NCBI RefSeq assembly: GCF_025532145.1
Contig: NZ_ARXS01000006.1
Span: 150,907 to 214,906, forward strand
DNA from: Alloalcanivorax balearicus MACL04
GTDB taxonomy: Bacteria; Pseudomonadota; Gammaproteobacteria; Pseudomonadales; Alcanivoracaceae
Direction of reading: 5' to 3'
Length of the DNA stretch: 64,000 nucleotides
The notes under the pieces are model-generated. The model had not been told where the DNA came from. It was given only the letters and a program-made list of their open reading frames with translations, and did no database searches. Of this stretch, positions 1 to 8,355 are shown piece after piece. Both the position numbers and the translations under genes were made by a program. The first letter of the stretch is position 1. Every line of letters starts with the position of its first letter.

Positions 1-137
1 AGGTTACCGCCGAGGACGTACGGGACGCCGCCCGCCGGTGGCTGGTGGATGAACGTCTCACCACCGCCCTTGTTTTGCCAGAGAAGGAGCTGCCTGAGAC
101 GACGCAGCCAGAGAATGCACAGCCGGAGGCACAATAA
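1..137 (+). CDS. M16 family zinc peptidase, C-terminal end (partial)
   Basis: An open frame runs in from the left edge (codons start at base 3) and ends at a TAA at 135-137, giving about 44 residues beginning VTAEDVRDAARRWL. A helix of this kind followed by a variable Pro/Glu/Gln-rich tail is typical of the end of M16 (pitrilysin/processing peptidase-like) proteins. The stop overlaps the ATG of the next gene, itself an M16 protein, in a TAATG junction, so the two are translationally coupled. Bacterial M16 peptidases often occur as such pairs, with one subunit carrying the zinc site. Because the downstream subunit lacks the zinc motif, this one would be expected to carry it, but that part lies outside the window. 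Confidence 0.7.
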   Translation, partial: VTAEDVRDAARRWLVDERLTTALVLPEKELPETTQPENAQPEAQ

Positions 138-1549
138 TGCGCGCGATGAAAATAGCGATTTTGGGTGTGATGTGCGTGGGGTTGTTGGCCGGCTGCGCCA
201 GTTTTCCCGCCTCGGAACGGCAGGTGCGCCAGGCGGAGCCGGCGGCGCCGGAGCTGGATATCCAGTCCTGGCAGACCTCCGGGGGCGCCCGGGTGATGTT
301 CGTCCAGAGCGAGGCGCTGCCGATGCTGGATGTGCGTCTGGTAATGAACGCCGGCGGCGCCCGCGACGGTGACTTGCCGGGGCTGGCGGCCATGACCAGC
401 GCGCTGATTGGCGAGGGGGCCCAGGGGCTGAGCGTGGATGACATCGCCCGGGGTTTCGAGGACAAGGGGGCGCAGTTCTCCTCCGGCAGCTACCAGGACA
501 TGGCGGTGGTCAGCCTGCGCACCCTGTCCGAGCCGCAATGGCGGGACCCGGCCCTGACCCTGCTGGCGCGGGTGGCGGGCCAGCCTGACTTCCCGCAGGA
601 TGCCCTGGAGCGCATTCGCACCCAGATGCTGCAGGGACTGAAAATGGAGCGGCAGGTGCCGGGCCCACAGGTTCAGAAGGCATACCAGAAACAGCTGTTC
701 GGCAATCATCCCTATGGGCATGCGGAGGGCGGCACACTGGAAAGCCTGCCGCGTATTCAGCGGCAGGATCTGGTGGATTACCACCAGCGCTATTACACCG
801 CCGGCAATACCGTCATCGCCCTGGTTGGTGATGTCAGCCGGGCCCAGGCCGAGCGGATCGCCCAGCGTCTCAGCGATGCCCTGCCGCAAGGCGGCGCGGC
901 GCCGGCGTTGCCTCGGGCCAGGACGTTGGCCGCCCGCAAGGTGGAGCATCTGACTTTCCCGTCCACCCAAACCCATATTCTGCTCGGCAACCAGGCCACC
1001 TGGCGGGGTGATCCGGACCATGTCGCCTTGTATGTGGGCAATTACATCCTCGGCGGCGGTGGCTTTGCTTCCCTGCTTACCCAGGAGGTGCGTGAAAAGC
1101 GCGGCTATGTGTACGGCATTTCCAGCTACTTCAAGCCCATGGCCGCCGGCGGTCCGTTCACAGTTCAACTACAAACCGCCAACGATAATGCCAGCGATGC
1201 GCTCGCCCTGACCCTGGATCAAATCCGCCGTTTTATCGCTGAAGGGCCCAGTGAGGAGGAACTGGCCATGGCCAAGGACAACATTCTTGGCGGCATGGCA
1301 CTGGAAACCGCCGACAACAGCGATATCATCGGCCAGCTCGGCGCCATCGGCTTCTACGATCTGCCTCTGAACTATCTGCAACAGTTCAACCAGCAGGTGC
1401 GGGATCTGACCGTGGCGGACATCCAGGCGGCAATGCGGAAAGCGGTGGATCCGGACCATCTGGCGATTGTCAGTATCGGCCCGGAAGCGCCCGGGCTGCC
1501 CGCCACGCAAACGGTTAAAAGCAATGAAAGCCAAGGGAAAAACCAGTAA
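137..1549 (+). CDS. M16 family peptidase-like lipoprotein, zinc motif missing
   Basis: This 470-residue protein starts with a lipoprotein signal whose lipobox LAGC places the lipidated Cys near residue 21. The rest has the two-domain M16 fold: an N-terminal domain (about 40-230), then an inactive-type C-terminal domain with a Tyr/Arg-rich segment (REKRGYVYGI, about 316-325). In active M16 enzymes GLAHFLEH supplies the HxxEH zinc ligands. Here the same position reads GLAAMTSALIGEGA, so the zinc site is absent. It is therefore probably the non-catalytic partner of the M16 protein encoded immediately upstream, forming a periplasmic heterodimer. The gene is coupled to both neighbours: 1 bp overlap upstream and 26 bp with rsmD downstream. 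Confidence 0.88.
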   Translation: MRAMKIAILGVMCVGLLAGCASFPASERQVRQAEPAAPELDIQSWQTSGGARVMFVQSEALPMLDVRLVMNAGGARDGDLPGLAAMTSALIGEGAQGLSVDDIARGFEDKGAQFSSGSYQDMAVVSLRTLSEPQWRDPALTLLARVAGQPDFPQDALERIRTQMLQGLKMERQVPGPQVQKAYQKQLFGNHPYGHAEGGTLESLPRIQRQDLVDYHQRYYTAGNTVIALVGDVSRAQAERIAQRLSDALPQGGAAPALPRARTLAARKVEHLTFPSTQTHILLGNQATWRGDPDHVALYVGNYILGGGGFASLLTQEVREKRGYVYGISSYFKPMAAGGPFTVQLQTANDNASDALALTLDQIRRFIAEGPSEEELAMAKDNILGGMALETADNSDIIGQLGAIGFYDLPLNYLQQFNQQVRDLTVADIQAAMRKAVDPDHLAIVSIGPEAPGLPATQTVKSNESQGKNQ

Positions 1550-2099
1550 AGGGCAGGTGCGGATCATCGGTGGCGAATTTCGCGGCCACCGCCTGCACTT
1601 CGTCGACCAGGGAGGGGATCTGCGCCCCTCCGGGGACCGCCTGCGCGAGACCCTGTTCAACTGGTTGCAGTGGGAGTTGTCCGGAGCCCGGGTGCTGGAT
1701 CTGTTCGCCGGCTCCGGGGCCTTGGGCGCGGAAGCGCTGAGCCGAGGTGCCGAGCGCGCCATTCTGGTGGAGAAAAAAAAGGAGCGCTGCTCCGATCTGT
1801 CCCGTCAATTGCGCCCCTTGTTCGGGGAGCGGGTGGTGGTACAGTGCGCCGACGCCTTGAAATGGTTGCCGAGGACGGCGGAGCGCTTTGACCTGGTGTT
1901 CATTGACCCGCCCTATGATCTGGGGCTGGCGGAGCCTGCCTGCCGCGCCCTGGAGGACCTCAAGTTGCTGATGCCGGAGGCGTTGATTTACGTCGAATCC
2001 CGGCGCCAGGACGGGGCGCCGGAAGTGCCGGAGAATTGGCGGCTGCTGAAGGAAAAAAGCGGCGGCGATGCGCTGGCTCGATTGTTCCAGCGGGAGTGA
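1524..2099 (+). CDS. rsmD: 16S rRNA (guanine(966)-N(2))-methyltransferase RsmD
   Basis: A 191-residue protein that methylates G966 of 16S rRNA with SAM. It has the family signature IIGGEFRGHRL at the N terminus, LRPSGDRLRETLFNWL, the SAM-binding motif VLDLFAGSGALGAEALSRGA, and the catalytic (D/N)PPY motif as FIDPPYDL. I chose the ATG at 1524 (MKAKGKTSKGQVRIIGG) because the family starts just before the IIGG motif. The longer frame from 1467 adds 19 unconserved residues lying inside the upstream gene. It overlaps the M16 gene by 26 bp, a common arrangement in pseudomonads and their relatives, where M16 genes precede rsmD. A REP-like inverted repeat follows. Confidence 0.95.
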   Translation: MKAKGKTSKGQVRIIGGEFRGHRLHFVDQGGDLRPSGDRLRETLFNWLQWELSGARVLDLFAGSGALGAEALSRGAERAILVEKKKERCSDLSRQLRPLFGERVVVQCADALKWLPRTAERFDLVFIDPPYDLGLAEPACRALEDLKLLMPEALIYVESRRQDGAPEVPENWRLLKEKSGGDALARLFQRE

Positions 2100-2123
2100 T
2101 GACTGGGATAAGGGCGCTACAAG

Positions 2124-2203
2124 GCCGCTGTGGGAGCTTGCCTGCAAGCGAATTTTTTCGGGCTTCAGTGCCGATTCGCTTGCAGGCAAGCTCCCACAGC
2201 GGC
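2124..2203. repeat. REP-like inverted repeat (pair of REPs)
   Basis: Two perfectly complementary 30-bp arms (2124-2153 and 2174-2203), containing GTGGGAGCTTGCCTGCAAGC, are separated by 20 bp. The arm sequence is of the type found in Pseudomonas REP/REPIN elements. The same element recurs near 5.7, 9.7, 12.6, 38.4, 42.1 and 58.6 kb. It lies directly behind rsmD and could also fold into a strong hairpin at the transcript end. Confidence 0.9.
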
Positions 2204-2278
2204 TTCGTGGTGACCCGGAATTGCGGCGTGCCAGCGAACTGCGAATAGCAGCGGTCCTCTTCATAAACGGAGGGTCCG

Positions 2279-2298
2279 CAATGTTTCAAAAACATTGA
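2279..2298 (+). promoter_or_regulatory. Hairpin with embedded 5-codon mini-ORF upstream of the exchanger gene
   Basis: CAATGTTT and AAACATTG (2279-2286 and 2290-2297) form a perfect 8-bp stem with a 3-nt loop. The same bases contain an ATG (2281) followed by TTT CAA AAA CAT TGA, a five-codon frame preceded by GGAGGG (2270-2274). Its stop codon runs into the GAGGAAAG that serves the exchanger gene starting at 2308. This may be a leader or translation-coupling device; no function is proven. Confidence 0.35.
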
Positions 2299-2307
2299 GG
2301 AAAGAGT

Positions 2308-3276
2308 ATGTGGCTTGCCGTGGCGGCAGTGGTTGCCGGCCTGATTGTTCTTGTCTGGAGTGCTGACCGGTTTGTTGATGGTGCCGCCACCACGGCTCGT
2401 TACGCGGGCATGCCGTCCCTGCTGATCGGCATGGTGGTGATCGGATTTGGCACCTCGGCGCCGGAAATGGTGGTGTCCGCCCTGGCGGCCGCGGATGGCA
2501 ATCCGGGGCTGGCATTGGGCAATGCCTATGGCTCCAACATTACCAACATTGCTCTGATTCTCGGTCTGGTGGCGGTGATCAGTCCGATTGCGGTGCATTC
2601 CACCGTATTGCGTAAAGAGCTGCCAATACTGCTGGTGATCACCCTGCTGTCCGCGGCGCTGATTTATGACGACCTGGTGAGTCGCATGGATGCGGCGGTG
2701 TTGCTGCTGGTTTTTGCCTTGCTGATGGGCTGGTCCATCTACCAGGGCATGCGGGGGGAAGGCGACCCTCTTGGTGGGGATGTGGACCAGGAAGCCTTCA
2801 CCCATCCGATGAGCAAGAAGCGCGCTCTGTTCTGGCTGGTACTGGGGTTGGTCCTGTTGGTGCTGAGTTCCCGTCTGTTGGTCTGGGGGGCGGTGGAAAT
2901 TTCCCAGGCGCTGGGGGTCAGTGATCTGATCATCGGTCTGACCGTGGTGGCCATTGGCACCTCCTTGCCGGAACTGGCCTCCAGCCTGGTGGCCATCCGC
3001 AAAAACGAGCACGATCTGGCGCTGGGCAATGTGCTAGGCTCCAACCTGTTCAATACCCTGGCGGTGGTGGGGATCGCCGGCGCGATCCACCCGGTGGCGG
3101 TGGAACCGGCGGTGCTTTATCGGGACTGGGCGGTGATGACCGGTCTGACCCTGCTGCTGTTCGTGTTCGGGTATGGCTTCCGTGGGCGGGGGCGGATCAA
3201 TCGTCTGGAAGGCACGGCGTTGCTGGTTATTTATCTGGCCTACACCGGTTATCTGGTGACCACCATGATGCCTTGA
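2308..3276 (+). CDS. Sodium/calcium exchanger family inner-membrane protein (YrbG-like)
   Basis: A 322-residue inner-membrane antiporter of the CaCA superfamily. The two hallmark alpha repeats are visible: GFGTSAPEM with GNAYGSNITNI (about residues 46-78), and GLTVVAIGTSLPEL with GNVLGSNLFN (about 210-250). Each repeat supplies the acidic and polar ion ligands. Ten or so hydrophobic segments surround a short central hydrophilic loop (about 150-170). The length matches bacterial YrbG homologues. The ATG at 2308 has a GAGGAAAG ribosome site 8 bases away. Known relatives exchange Na+ for Ca2+ or K+; the actual ion here cannot be read from sequence. Confidence 0.92.
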   Translation: MWLAVAAVVAGLIVLVWSADRFVDGAATTARYAGMPSLLIGMVVIGFGTSAPEMVVSALAAADGNPGLALGNAYGSNITNIALILGLVAVISPIAVHSTVLRKELPILLVITLLSAALIYDDLVSRMDAAVLLLVFALLMGWSIYQGMRGEGDPLGGDVDQEAFTHPMSKKRALFWLVLGLVLLVLSSRLLVWGAVEISQALGVSDLIIGLTVVAIGTSLPELASSLVAIRKNEHDLALGNVLGSNLFNTLAVVGIAGAIHPVAVEPAVLYRDWAVMTGLTLLLFVFGYGFRGRGRINRLEGTALLVIYLAYTGYLVTTMMP

Positions 3277-3326
3277 CGCCGGGGCCAACTCCGCCGTGAA
3301 AGCCACGGTAAAAAGAGGACAATGGA

Positions 3327-4481
3327 ATGCGTGAGCGTCTGGAGCAGCAGTCTTTTCTGGCTTTTCTGATTCTGGTGACAGTGGCCTTCCTGCTGCTGCT
3401 GCGCCCTTTCTATGCGCCAGTGTTCTGGGCCTTCGCGGTGGCCCTGATCTTCTTTCCAATGCAGCGGCGCCTGTTGGCGCGCTGGCCGGGGCGGCGCAAT
3501 CTGGCCGCCATGATCACCCTGCTGTTGAGCATCGTGGTGGTGGTGATCCCGGTGCTGGTGGTGGCGGCGTCTTTCATTCGGGAAGGGCTGGCGGTGTATG
3601 ACCGCGTGCAACAGGGCGAATTCGATCCGGCCAGCTATCTGCAAAAACTGGAAGCGGCCTTCCCCTCCGCCCATTACTGGTTGCAGCGCCTGGGAGTGGA
3701 CTTCTCCGATCTCGGCGCGCAATTGATGTCGGGCCTGAAGGCCGCCGGCCAGTTCCTGGCCAAGCGGGCGCTGGATGTGGGGCAGAATACGTTCCAGTTC
3801 TTCGTCAATCTCGGCCTGATGCTGTATCTCACCTTCTTTTTGCTGCGCGATGGCCCCGCGCTGGTGAACCTGTTGATCCGGGCGTTGCCGCTGGGCGATG
3901 ACCGGGAGCGGATGATCTTCAGCAAATTCGCTGAAGTGACCCGCGCCACGGTGAAGGGCAACCTGGTGATCGCGGTGATCCAGGGGGCGCTGGGGGGCCT
4001 GATCTTCTGGGCCTTGGGTATGCCGGCGGCGGTGCTGTGGGCGGTGGTGATGGCGTTGCTGTCGTTGATTCCGGCCCTGGGGGCGAGCCTGGTGTGGGTG
4101 CCGGTGGCGCTTTATATGTACGCCATCGGAGATGTCACCGAGGCGCTGATTCTGGTGTTGTTCGGTGTCTTCGTCATCGGTCTGGTGGATAACCTGCTGC
4201 GCCCGGTTCTGGTGGGCCGGGACACCAAGCTGCCGGACTATCTGGTGCTGTTTTCCACCCTGGGCGGATTGACCCTGTTCGGTATCACCGGTTTCGCTCT
4301 GGGGCCGTTGCTGGCGGGTCTGTTTATCTCGTTCTGGCAAATCTTCATTCAGGAGTTCAATGTGGAGCCGGCCGGGAACCTGGCCGCCGCGGACGGGTCC
4401 ACTGAGGAACAGTCGGTGCCGGAAGCCGAAGTCCGGATTCCGGGGGGAAATAAGGACGACAACGGTGATAACGAGGGATAA
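3327..4481 (+). CDS. AI-2E family transporter / putative permease (PerM-YdiK family)
   Basis: A 384-residue membrane protein with an N-terminal hydrophobic pair, a long soluble segment (about 90-150) and a C-terminal block of five to six helices ending in the conserved-type run GFALGPLLAGLFISFWQIF. PerM-like features include NLLRPVLVGRDTKLPDYLVLFSTLGG (read in two parts), with the family's characteristic R-P-x-L-V-G-R. Members were named for autoinducer-2 export (TqsA), but most have unknown substrates and some are Na+/H+ antiporters. The hydrophilic C-terminal tail (about 350-384) is rich in Glu and Asp. Its stop overlaps the next start by one base, indicating coupled translation with the lipoprotein gene. 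Confidence 0.85.
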   Translation: MRERLEQQSFLAFLILVTVAFLLLLRPFYAPVFWAFAVALIFFPMQRRLLARWPGRRNLAAMITLLLSIVVVVIPVLVVAASFIREGLAVYDRVQQGEFDPASYLQKLEAAFPSAHYWLQRLGVDFSDLGAQLMSGLKAAGQFLAKRALDVGQNTFQFFVNLGLMLYLTFFLLRDGPALVNLLIRALPLGDDRERMIFSKFAEVTRATVKGNLVIAVIQGALGGLIFWALGMPAAVLWAVVMALLSLIPALGASLVWVPVALYMYAIGDVTEALILVLFGVFVIGLVDNLLRPVLVGRDTKLPDYLVLFSTLGGLTLFGITGFALGPLLAGLFISFWQIFIQEFNVEPAGNLAAADGSTEEQSVPEAEVRIPGGNKDDNGDNEG

Positions 4482-5287
4482 TGATGAAATTCCTGCTGCT
4501 GCCCATGCTGCTGCCTTTCTTGATGGCCATGACCATGTCCGGTTGCGAGGACGAGGATGGTGATGGCGGTGGTCGCTTTCGTACCACGGCGTCGGTGCAC
4601 TACTACAATCAGATGACTACACAAGGGGCCGAAGATCAGAGCACCCTGACTGTTGACGTGACACTGGAAGGCGAAGACGAGAGCGACAGCGCCACCGGGA
4701 TCGGCTACTCGCGGGGAGACGAGGGCCCGGAGTTGAGTGTGCGGATCGATGATACCAACGACAATGAGGACAACAGCGTGTTGTTGGAAGGCGTGAATTC
4801 CAGTGGGGCTCGCTTGTTTCGCACATCAGAGCGCTTGAGCAATGATAGCCGCTACACGGCGGTATCTTATGGCGACACTTCTGATGGTGGTGGTACAGGA
4901 GTGGTGGTGATTCTGCAGGATCAAAGCGATGTGACATCTGGTTCGTCCCGGTTCCGAGTGATCAACACGGTGGAACCGATCAACGTCGGTGCTCATTCTT
5001 TTGATCTGCGCTATAACGATGCCGGCTCCGGTAACTACTTCGCTTCCGACCTGGAGCGTGGTGGCGATTCCGGCTATCAGACCACCAATGCCGGTGGCCT
5101 TAATCTGGTGGTGGTCAGCAACGGTTTCTCCACTGAGCGGATCCTGGCCCGGGTGGATTGTTCGTTGAGCGGCGGGCGCGCTTACGATGTGATCCTGGCG
5201 GCGAACGATCCTCTGAACCCGCCGCTGACCGAGGGGGAGGCGGAGGATGGACTGGTTATTTATTGCCATCCCCATGAACGCGACTGA
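4481..5287 (+). CDS. Predicted lipoprotein of unknown function
   Basis: A 268-residue protein with a hydrophobic signal and a lipobox-like MSGC (Cys near residue 21), followed by a very acidic linker EDEDGDGGG. Two in-frame ATGs (4481 and 4484) are possible starts. The body is rich in Asp, Ser, Gly and beta-forming segments, and has two late Cys residues. It loosely resembles DUF4397-type surface domains around SRFRVINTVEPINVG (about 153-167), but I would not assign that family without a profile search. It is coupled to the AI-2E permease gene. The GC-rich hairpin at 5300-5321 lies just past the stop. Confidence 0.7.
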   Translation: MMKFLLLPMLLPFLMAMTMSGCEDEDGDGGGRFRTTASVHYYNQMTTQGAEDQSTLTVDVTLEGEDESDSATGIGYSRGDEGPELSVRIDDTNDNEDNSVLLEGVNSSGARLFRTSERLSNDSRYTAVSYGDTSDGGGTGVVVILQDQSDVTSGSSRFRVINTVEPINVGAHSFDLRYNDAGSGNYFASDLERGGDSGYQTTNAGGLNLVVVSNGFSTERILARVDCSLSGGRAYDVILAANDPLNPPLTEGEAEDGLVIYCHPHERD

Positions 5288-5299
5288 TTGATCTGATTC

Positions 5300-5321
5300 G
5301 CCCGCGGTGATCGCCGCGGGC
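5300..5321 (+). terminator. Candidate terminator hairpin
   Basis: GCCCGCGG and CCGCGGGC form a perfect 8-bp stem with a 6-nt loop, 12 bp past the lipoprotein stop. No U-tract follows, so intrinsic termination is uncertain. Confidence 0.45.
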
Positions 5322-5424
5322 GCAAGCCCCGCCACATTACTCTCCCGCTATGGCGCCCGCCCGGCTCCGGTATATACTCGCGCTCCTTTGATCCCGTTCC
5401 CATCCCGTTCCGTGGAGACCGTCG

Positions 5425-5706
5425 ATGTTCAAGGTTAACGAGTATTTCGATGCCAAGGTGGCGTCCATTGCCTTCCAGACCGAGGATAAGCCCGCCACCG
5501 TCGGCGTCATGGCCCCGGGCGACTACGAGTTCGGCACCAGCCAGCACGAAACCATGACCGTGGTCAGCGGTGCCCTTACCGTGCAGCTGCCCGGCGCGGA
5601 GGACTGGCGCACCTACGCCGCCGGCGAGACCTTCGAAGTGGAGGCCGATCAGCGCTTCCAGGTGAAAGTGGCGGTGGATACCGCTTATCTGTGCCTGTAC
5701 GGCTGA
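5425..5706 (+). CDS. ppnP: Pyrimidine/purine nucleoside phosphorylase PpnP
   Basis: A 93-residue single-domain cupin, matching the 94 residues of E. coli PpnP (YaiE, DUF1255), which phosphorolyses several nucleosides to base plus ribose 1-phosphate. Conserved landmarks are [16 protein letters not shown] at the start, [26 protein letters not shown] in the middle and the C-terminal TAYLCLYG. The ATG at 5425 fits the family N terminus. It stands alone, flanked by a REP-like repeat downstream. A TATACT -10-like sequence at 5373-5378 lies upstream without a convincing -35. Its neighbourhood with codB-codA about 1.4 kb on suggests a nucleobase-salvage theme, which is only suggestive. Confidence 0.95.
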   Translation: MFKVNEYFDAKVASIAFQTEDKPATVGVMAPGDYEFGTSQHETMTVVSGALTVQLPGAEDWRTYAAGETFEVEADQRFQVKVAVDTAYLCLYG

Positions 5707-5720
5707 TCGAAAAACGCTGT

Positions 5721-5792
5721 ATTCGCTGGCAAGCCAGCTTCCCACGGAGGGGTACTACGGAGCCGCTGTGGGAAGCTGGCTTGCCAGCGAAT
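5721..5792. repeat. REP-like inverted repeat
   Basis: Two 25-bp perfectly complementary arms, 5721-5745 and 5768-5792, contain GTGGGAAGCTGGCTTGCCAG. This is a sequence variant of the REP family seen elsewhere in the window: the stem centre differs but the GTGGGA and GCGAAT ends are shared. Confidence 0.9.
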
Positions 5793-5887
5793 CGGCGTGT
5801 GGAAGTGCTCGCCCCATGCTCCCCCACTTTTGCCCCACCTCCCCATTCTGATTAGTATTCCCTGCTTTCCAACGCCAGGAGTTGACG

Positions 5888-7003
5888 GTGCCCGCTATCC
5901 ATACCCGCGAACCGGCCCTGATCCTTCGTGCCGGTGATGAGGCCATCGCGCACATCCGCGAGCATGGGCTGCGCGCGGAAGACATCGAGGTGCTGCCCGG
6001 TGCCGCCGGCGGGCCCAAGGGAATCGGGATTGCTGGTCTGGACCAGGCCATTTTCGGCGACTTTTTGTCGCGGGCGCCGCGCCAGCGCACCTTGATCGGG
6101 GCCTCCATCGGCAGCTGGCGTTTCGCCGCCGTGGCCAGTGGCAAGGATGGCGCCGCGCGCTCCACGGCGCTGGCGCGATTGGCGGATCTGTATACCCGCC
6201 AGCGTTTCCCCAAAGGCATTACCGCTCACGAAGTCACCCGCCGTTGCGCCGCCATGCTCTCTGACCTGCTTGATGAGCAGGACCACACCATCCTCGACAA
6301 CCCGGACTATCGGTTGGTGGTGGTGGTGATCCGCAGCCGTGGCCTGATGACACGGGACGGCGGCCTGGGGTTGGGGTTGGGACTGGCCGGAGTGATTGGC
6401 GGCAATTTGCTGAGCCGTCGGGCGCTGGGCGCTTTCATGGAACGTGGCCTGGTCTACACTGGTGACGAGGACAACCTGCCGCTGGCCCAACTGGCGGATT
6501 TCGCCACCCACCATGTGCCATTGACCGCCGACAACCTGCGTGCCGCCCTGCTGGCCAGCGCCGCCATTCCCATGGTGCTGGAAGGGGTACGGGATATCCC
6601 CGGGGCCCCGCCGGGCGTCTACCGGGATGGTGGCATGCTCGATTACCATCTGGACTTGCCGTATCGCACGGAAGGGCTGGTGTTGTATCCGCATTTCACC
6701 GACCGGGTGATTCCCGGCTGGTTCGACAAGCCGCTGCGCTGGCGCAATGGCGACCCCGGGCGTTTGTCCCGCACCGTATTGGTGTCGCCGTCACCGCAGT
6801 ATCTGGCCAGCCTGCCGCATGGCAAGCTGCCGGATCGCACCGACTTCAAGCGTTATCTCGATGATGACGCCGGCCGTGAACGCTATTGGCGCATGGCCAT
6901 CGATGAAAGCCGGCGCCTGGGAGATGAATTTTTGCAACTGGTGGAGAGCGGTCGTTGCGCCGATCGCCTGCATCCTCTGCTGGGCCGCCGGCCCGCGAAC
7001 TGA
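5888..7003 (+). CDS. Patatin-like phospholipase domain protein
   Basis: A 371-residue protein with the patatin Ser-Asp dyad architecture: an oxyanion-type glycine run AAGGPKGIG (about 37-45), a nucleophile elbow GASIGSW (GxSxG, about 71-77) and the acidic partner in YRDGGMLDYH (DGG, about 239-248). Between them lies a SAAIPMVLEG segment, also typical of patatins. Known relatives are acyl hydrolases acting on phospholipids or neutral lipids; the substrate here is unknown. I chose GTG at 5888 because AGGAG sits 6 bases before it, whereas the alternative TTG at 5882 abuts the ribosome site. There is no signal peptide, so it is probably cytoplasmic. Confidence 0.82.
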   Translation: MPAIHTREPALILRAGDEAIAHIREHGLRAEDIEVLPGAAGGPKGIGIAGLDQAIFGDFLSRAPRQRTLIGASIGSWRFAAVASGKDGAARSTALARLADLYTRQRFPKGITAHEVTRRCAAMLSDLLDEQDHTILDNPDYRLVVVVIRSRGLMTRDGGLGLGLGLAGVIGGNLLSRRALGAFMERGLVYTGDEDNLPLAQLADFATHHVPLTADNLRAALLASAAIPMVLEGVRDIPGAPPGVYRDGGMLDYHLDLPYRTEGLVLYPHFTDRVIPGWFDKPLRWRNGDPGRLSRTVLVSPSPQYLASLPHGKLPDRTDFKRYLDDDAGRERYWRMAIDESRRLGDEFLQLVESGRCADRLHPLLGRRPAN

Positions 7004-7062
7004 TTTGGCCCGCAGGTTGCACGGCCAGGCTCCGTGTTTTCCTCATAGTCACGGAGTTTGTC

Positions 7063-8319
7063 ATGTCCTCATCCGATGATTACCCGCTGAGCGCTGTTCC
7101 CGAGGACCAGCGTAAGGGGTTGCTGTCCACCTCGGTGGTGCTGCTCGGTTTCACCTTCTTTACCGCCACCATGTGGGCCGGCGGCAACCTGGGGACCGCG
7201 TTCTCGTTCCCTGAACTGCTCATGGTGATCCTGGTGGGCAACCTGCTACTGGGAGCCTACGCCGCCGCGCTGGCCTATATTGCCTGTCGCAGCGGACTGA
7301 ACACCGTGCTGATGGGGCGCTACTGTTTCGGGGAGAAGGGCAGCAAGCTGTCTGACTGCTTGCTGGGCTTTACCCAGATCGGCTGGTACGCCTGGGGTAC
7401 CGCCACCATCGCCATTGCTCTGGTCAACATGACCCCGCTGCCGCAATGGCTGGAGTTGCCGTTGATGGTGGTGTTCGGCTTTGGTTTTTGTGTCACCGCC
7501 ATGGTGGGGTATCGCGGGTTGGACTGGTTGTCCCGGTTCGCGGTGCCGGCCATGCTGCTGTTCATCGGCGTCAGCCTCTATCGGGGCGTGGTCGATGTCG
7601 GTGGCTTCGCGGCACTGAGCGCCCGTGCCGGCGGCGGTGATATGGGCTTCGCCGCCGCCATCACCGTGGTGATCGGTACCTTTGTCAGTGGCGGTACCAT
7701 GGCCACCAACTGGAGCCGCTTTGCCCGCAATGGCCGTATCGCGGTGATCGCCACCCTGGCGGCGTTCTTCCTCGGCAACGGTTTGATGGTGCTGGTCGGC
7801 GCCATGGGCACGCTGATTTACCAGCAGGCCGATATCGTCGATGTGATGATTACCCAGGGCTTCGTGGTGCTGGCGCTGTTGATGCTGTTCCTGAACATCT
7901 GGACCACTCAGGACAATACCATCTATAACTTCTCGGTGGCCGGCTGCAATCTGCTGCGCACCGACCGGCGTCGTGTGGTAACCGTCGCCGGGGCCGGCAT
8001 TGGTACGCTGCTGGCGGTGTTCGGCATGTACGATCTGCTGGTGCCGTTCCTGATCCTGCTGGGAACTTTCATTCCGCCATTGGGCGGGGTGATCATGGCC
8101 GACTTCTGGGTGCGTTTTCGGGGGCAATACCCTTCTCTGCAGGGCACGGTACTGCCGGCTTTCCAATGGTCCGGCCTGGGCGCCTACGCTCTCGGCGCCC
8201 TGGCGGCCTGGAGCTCGCCGGTATTGCCGCCGGTGGTCGGGGTGGTGGTGGCCTTCCTGGCTCATGCCCTGATTTCCCGTCTGTTGCCAGCGGCAGAGGG
8301 CGTCCCGGAGCAGTCGTGA
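7063..8319 (+). CDS. codB: Cytosine permease (NCS1 family)
   Basis: A 418-residue NCS1 transporter with about twelve membrane segments. Family features include the N-terminal DYPLSAVPEDQRKGLLS, the first-helix GFTFFTATMWAGG and GFTQIGWYAWG in helix 3, which lines the substrate site in characterised NCS1 members. I start at the ATG at 7063, which has ACGGAG upstream and matches CodB length; the frame continues upstream to 6955 but that stretch is inside the patatin gene. The next gene is cytosine deaminase, 36 bp downstream, so the two form a codBA operon that imports cytosine and deaminates it to uracil. Confidence 0.92.
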   Translation: MSSSDDYPLSAVPEDQRKGLLSTSVVLLGFTFFTATMWAGGNLGTAFSFPELLMVILVGNLLLGAYAAALAYIACRSGLNTVLMGRYCFGEKGSKLSDCLLGFTQIGWYAWGTATIAIALVNMTPLPQWLELPLMVVFGFGFCVTAMVGYRGLDWLSRFAVPAMLLFIGVSLYRGVVDVGGFAALSARAGGGDMGFAAAITVVIGTFVSGGTMATNWSRFARNGRIAVIATLAAFFLGNGLMVLVGAMGTLIYQQADIVDVMITQGFVVLALLMLFLNIWTTQDNTIYNFSVAGCNLLRTDRRRVVTVAGAGIGTLLAVFGMYDLLVPFLILLGTFIPPLGGVIMADFWVRFRGQYPSLQGTVLPAFQWSGLGAYALGALAAWSSPVLPPVVGVVVAFLAHALISRLLPAAEGVPEQS

Positions 8320-8355
8320 GCTTTTTTCAGCCTTAAGCCCGTTTTTGGAGTGATC

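Noticed and set aside
2068..2298. A 76-residue plus-strand frame through the REP element
   Set aside because: It crosses the end of rsmD and a REP repeat and has no family; only its last five codons (mini-ORF) are discussed.
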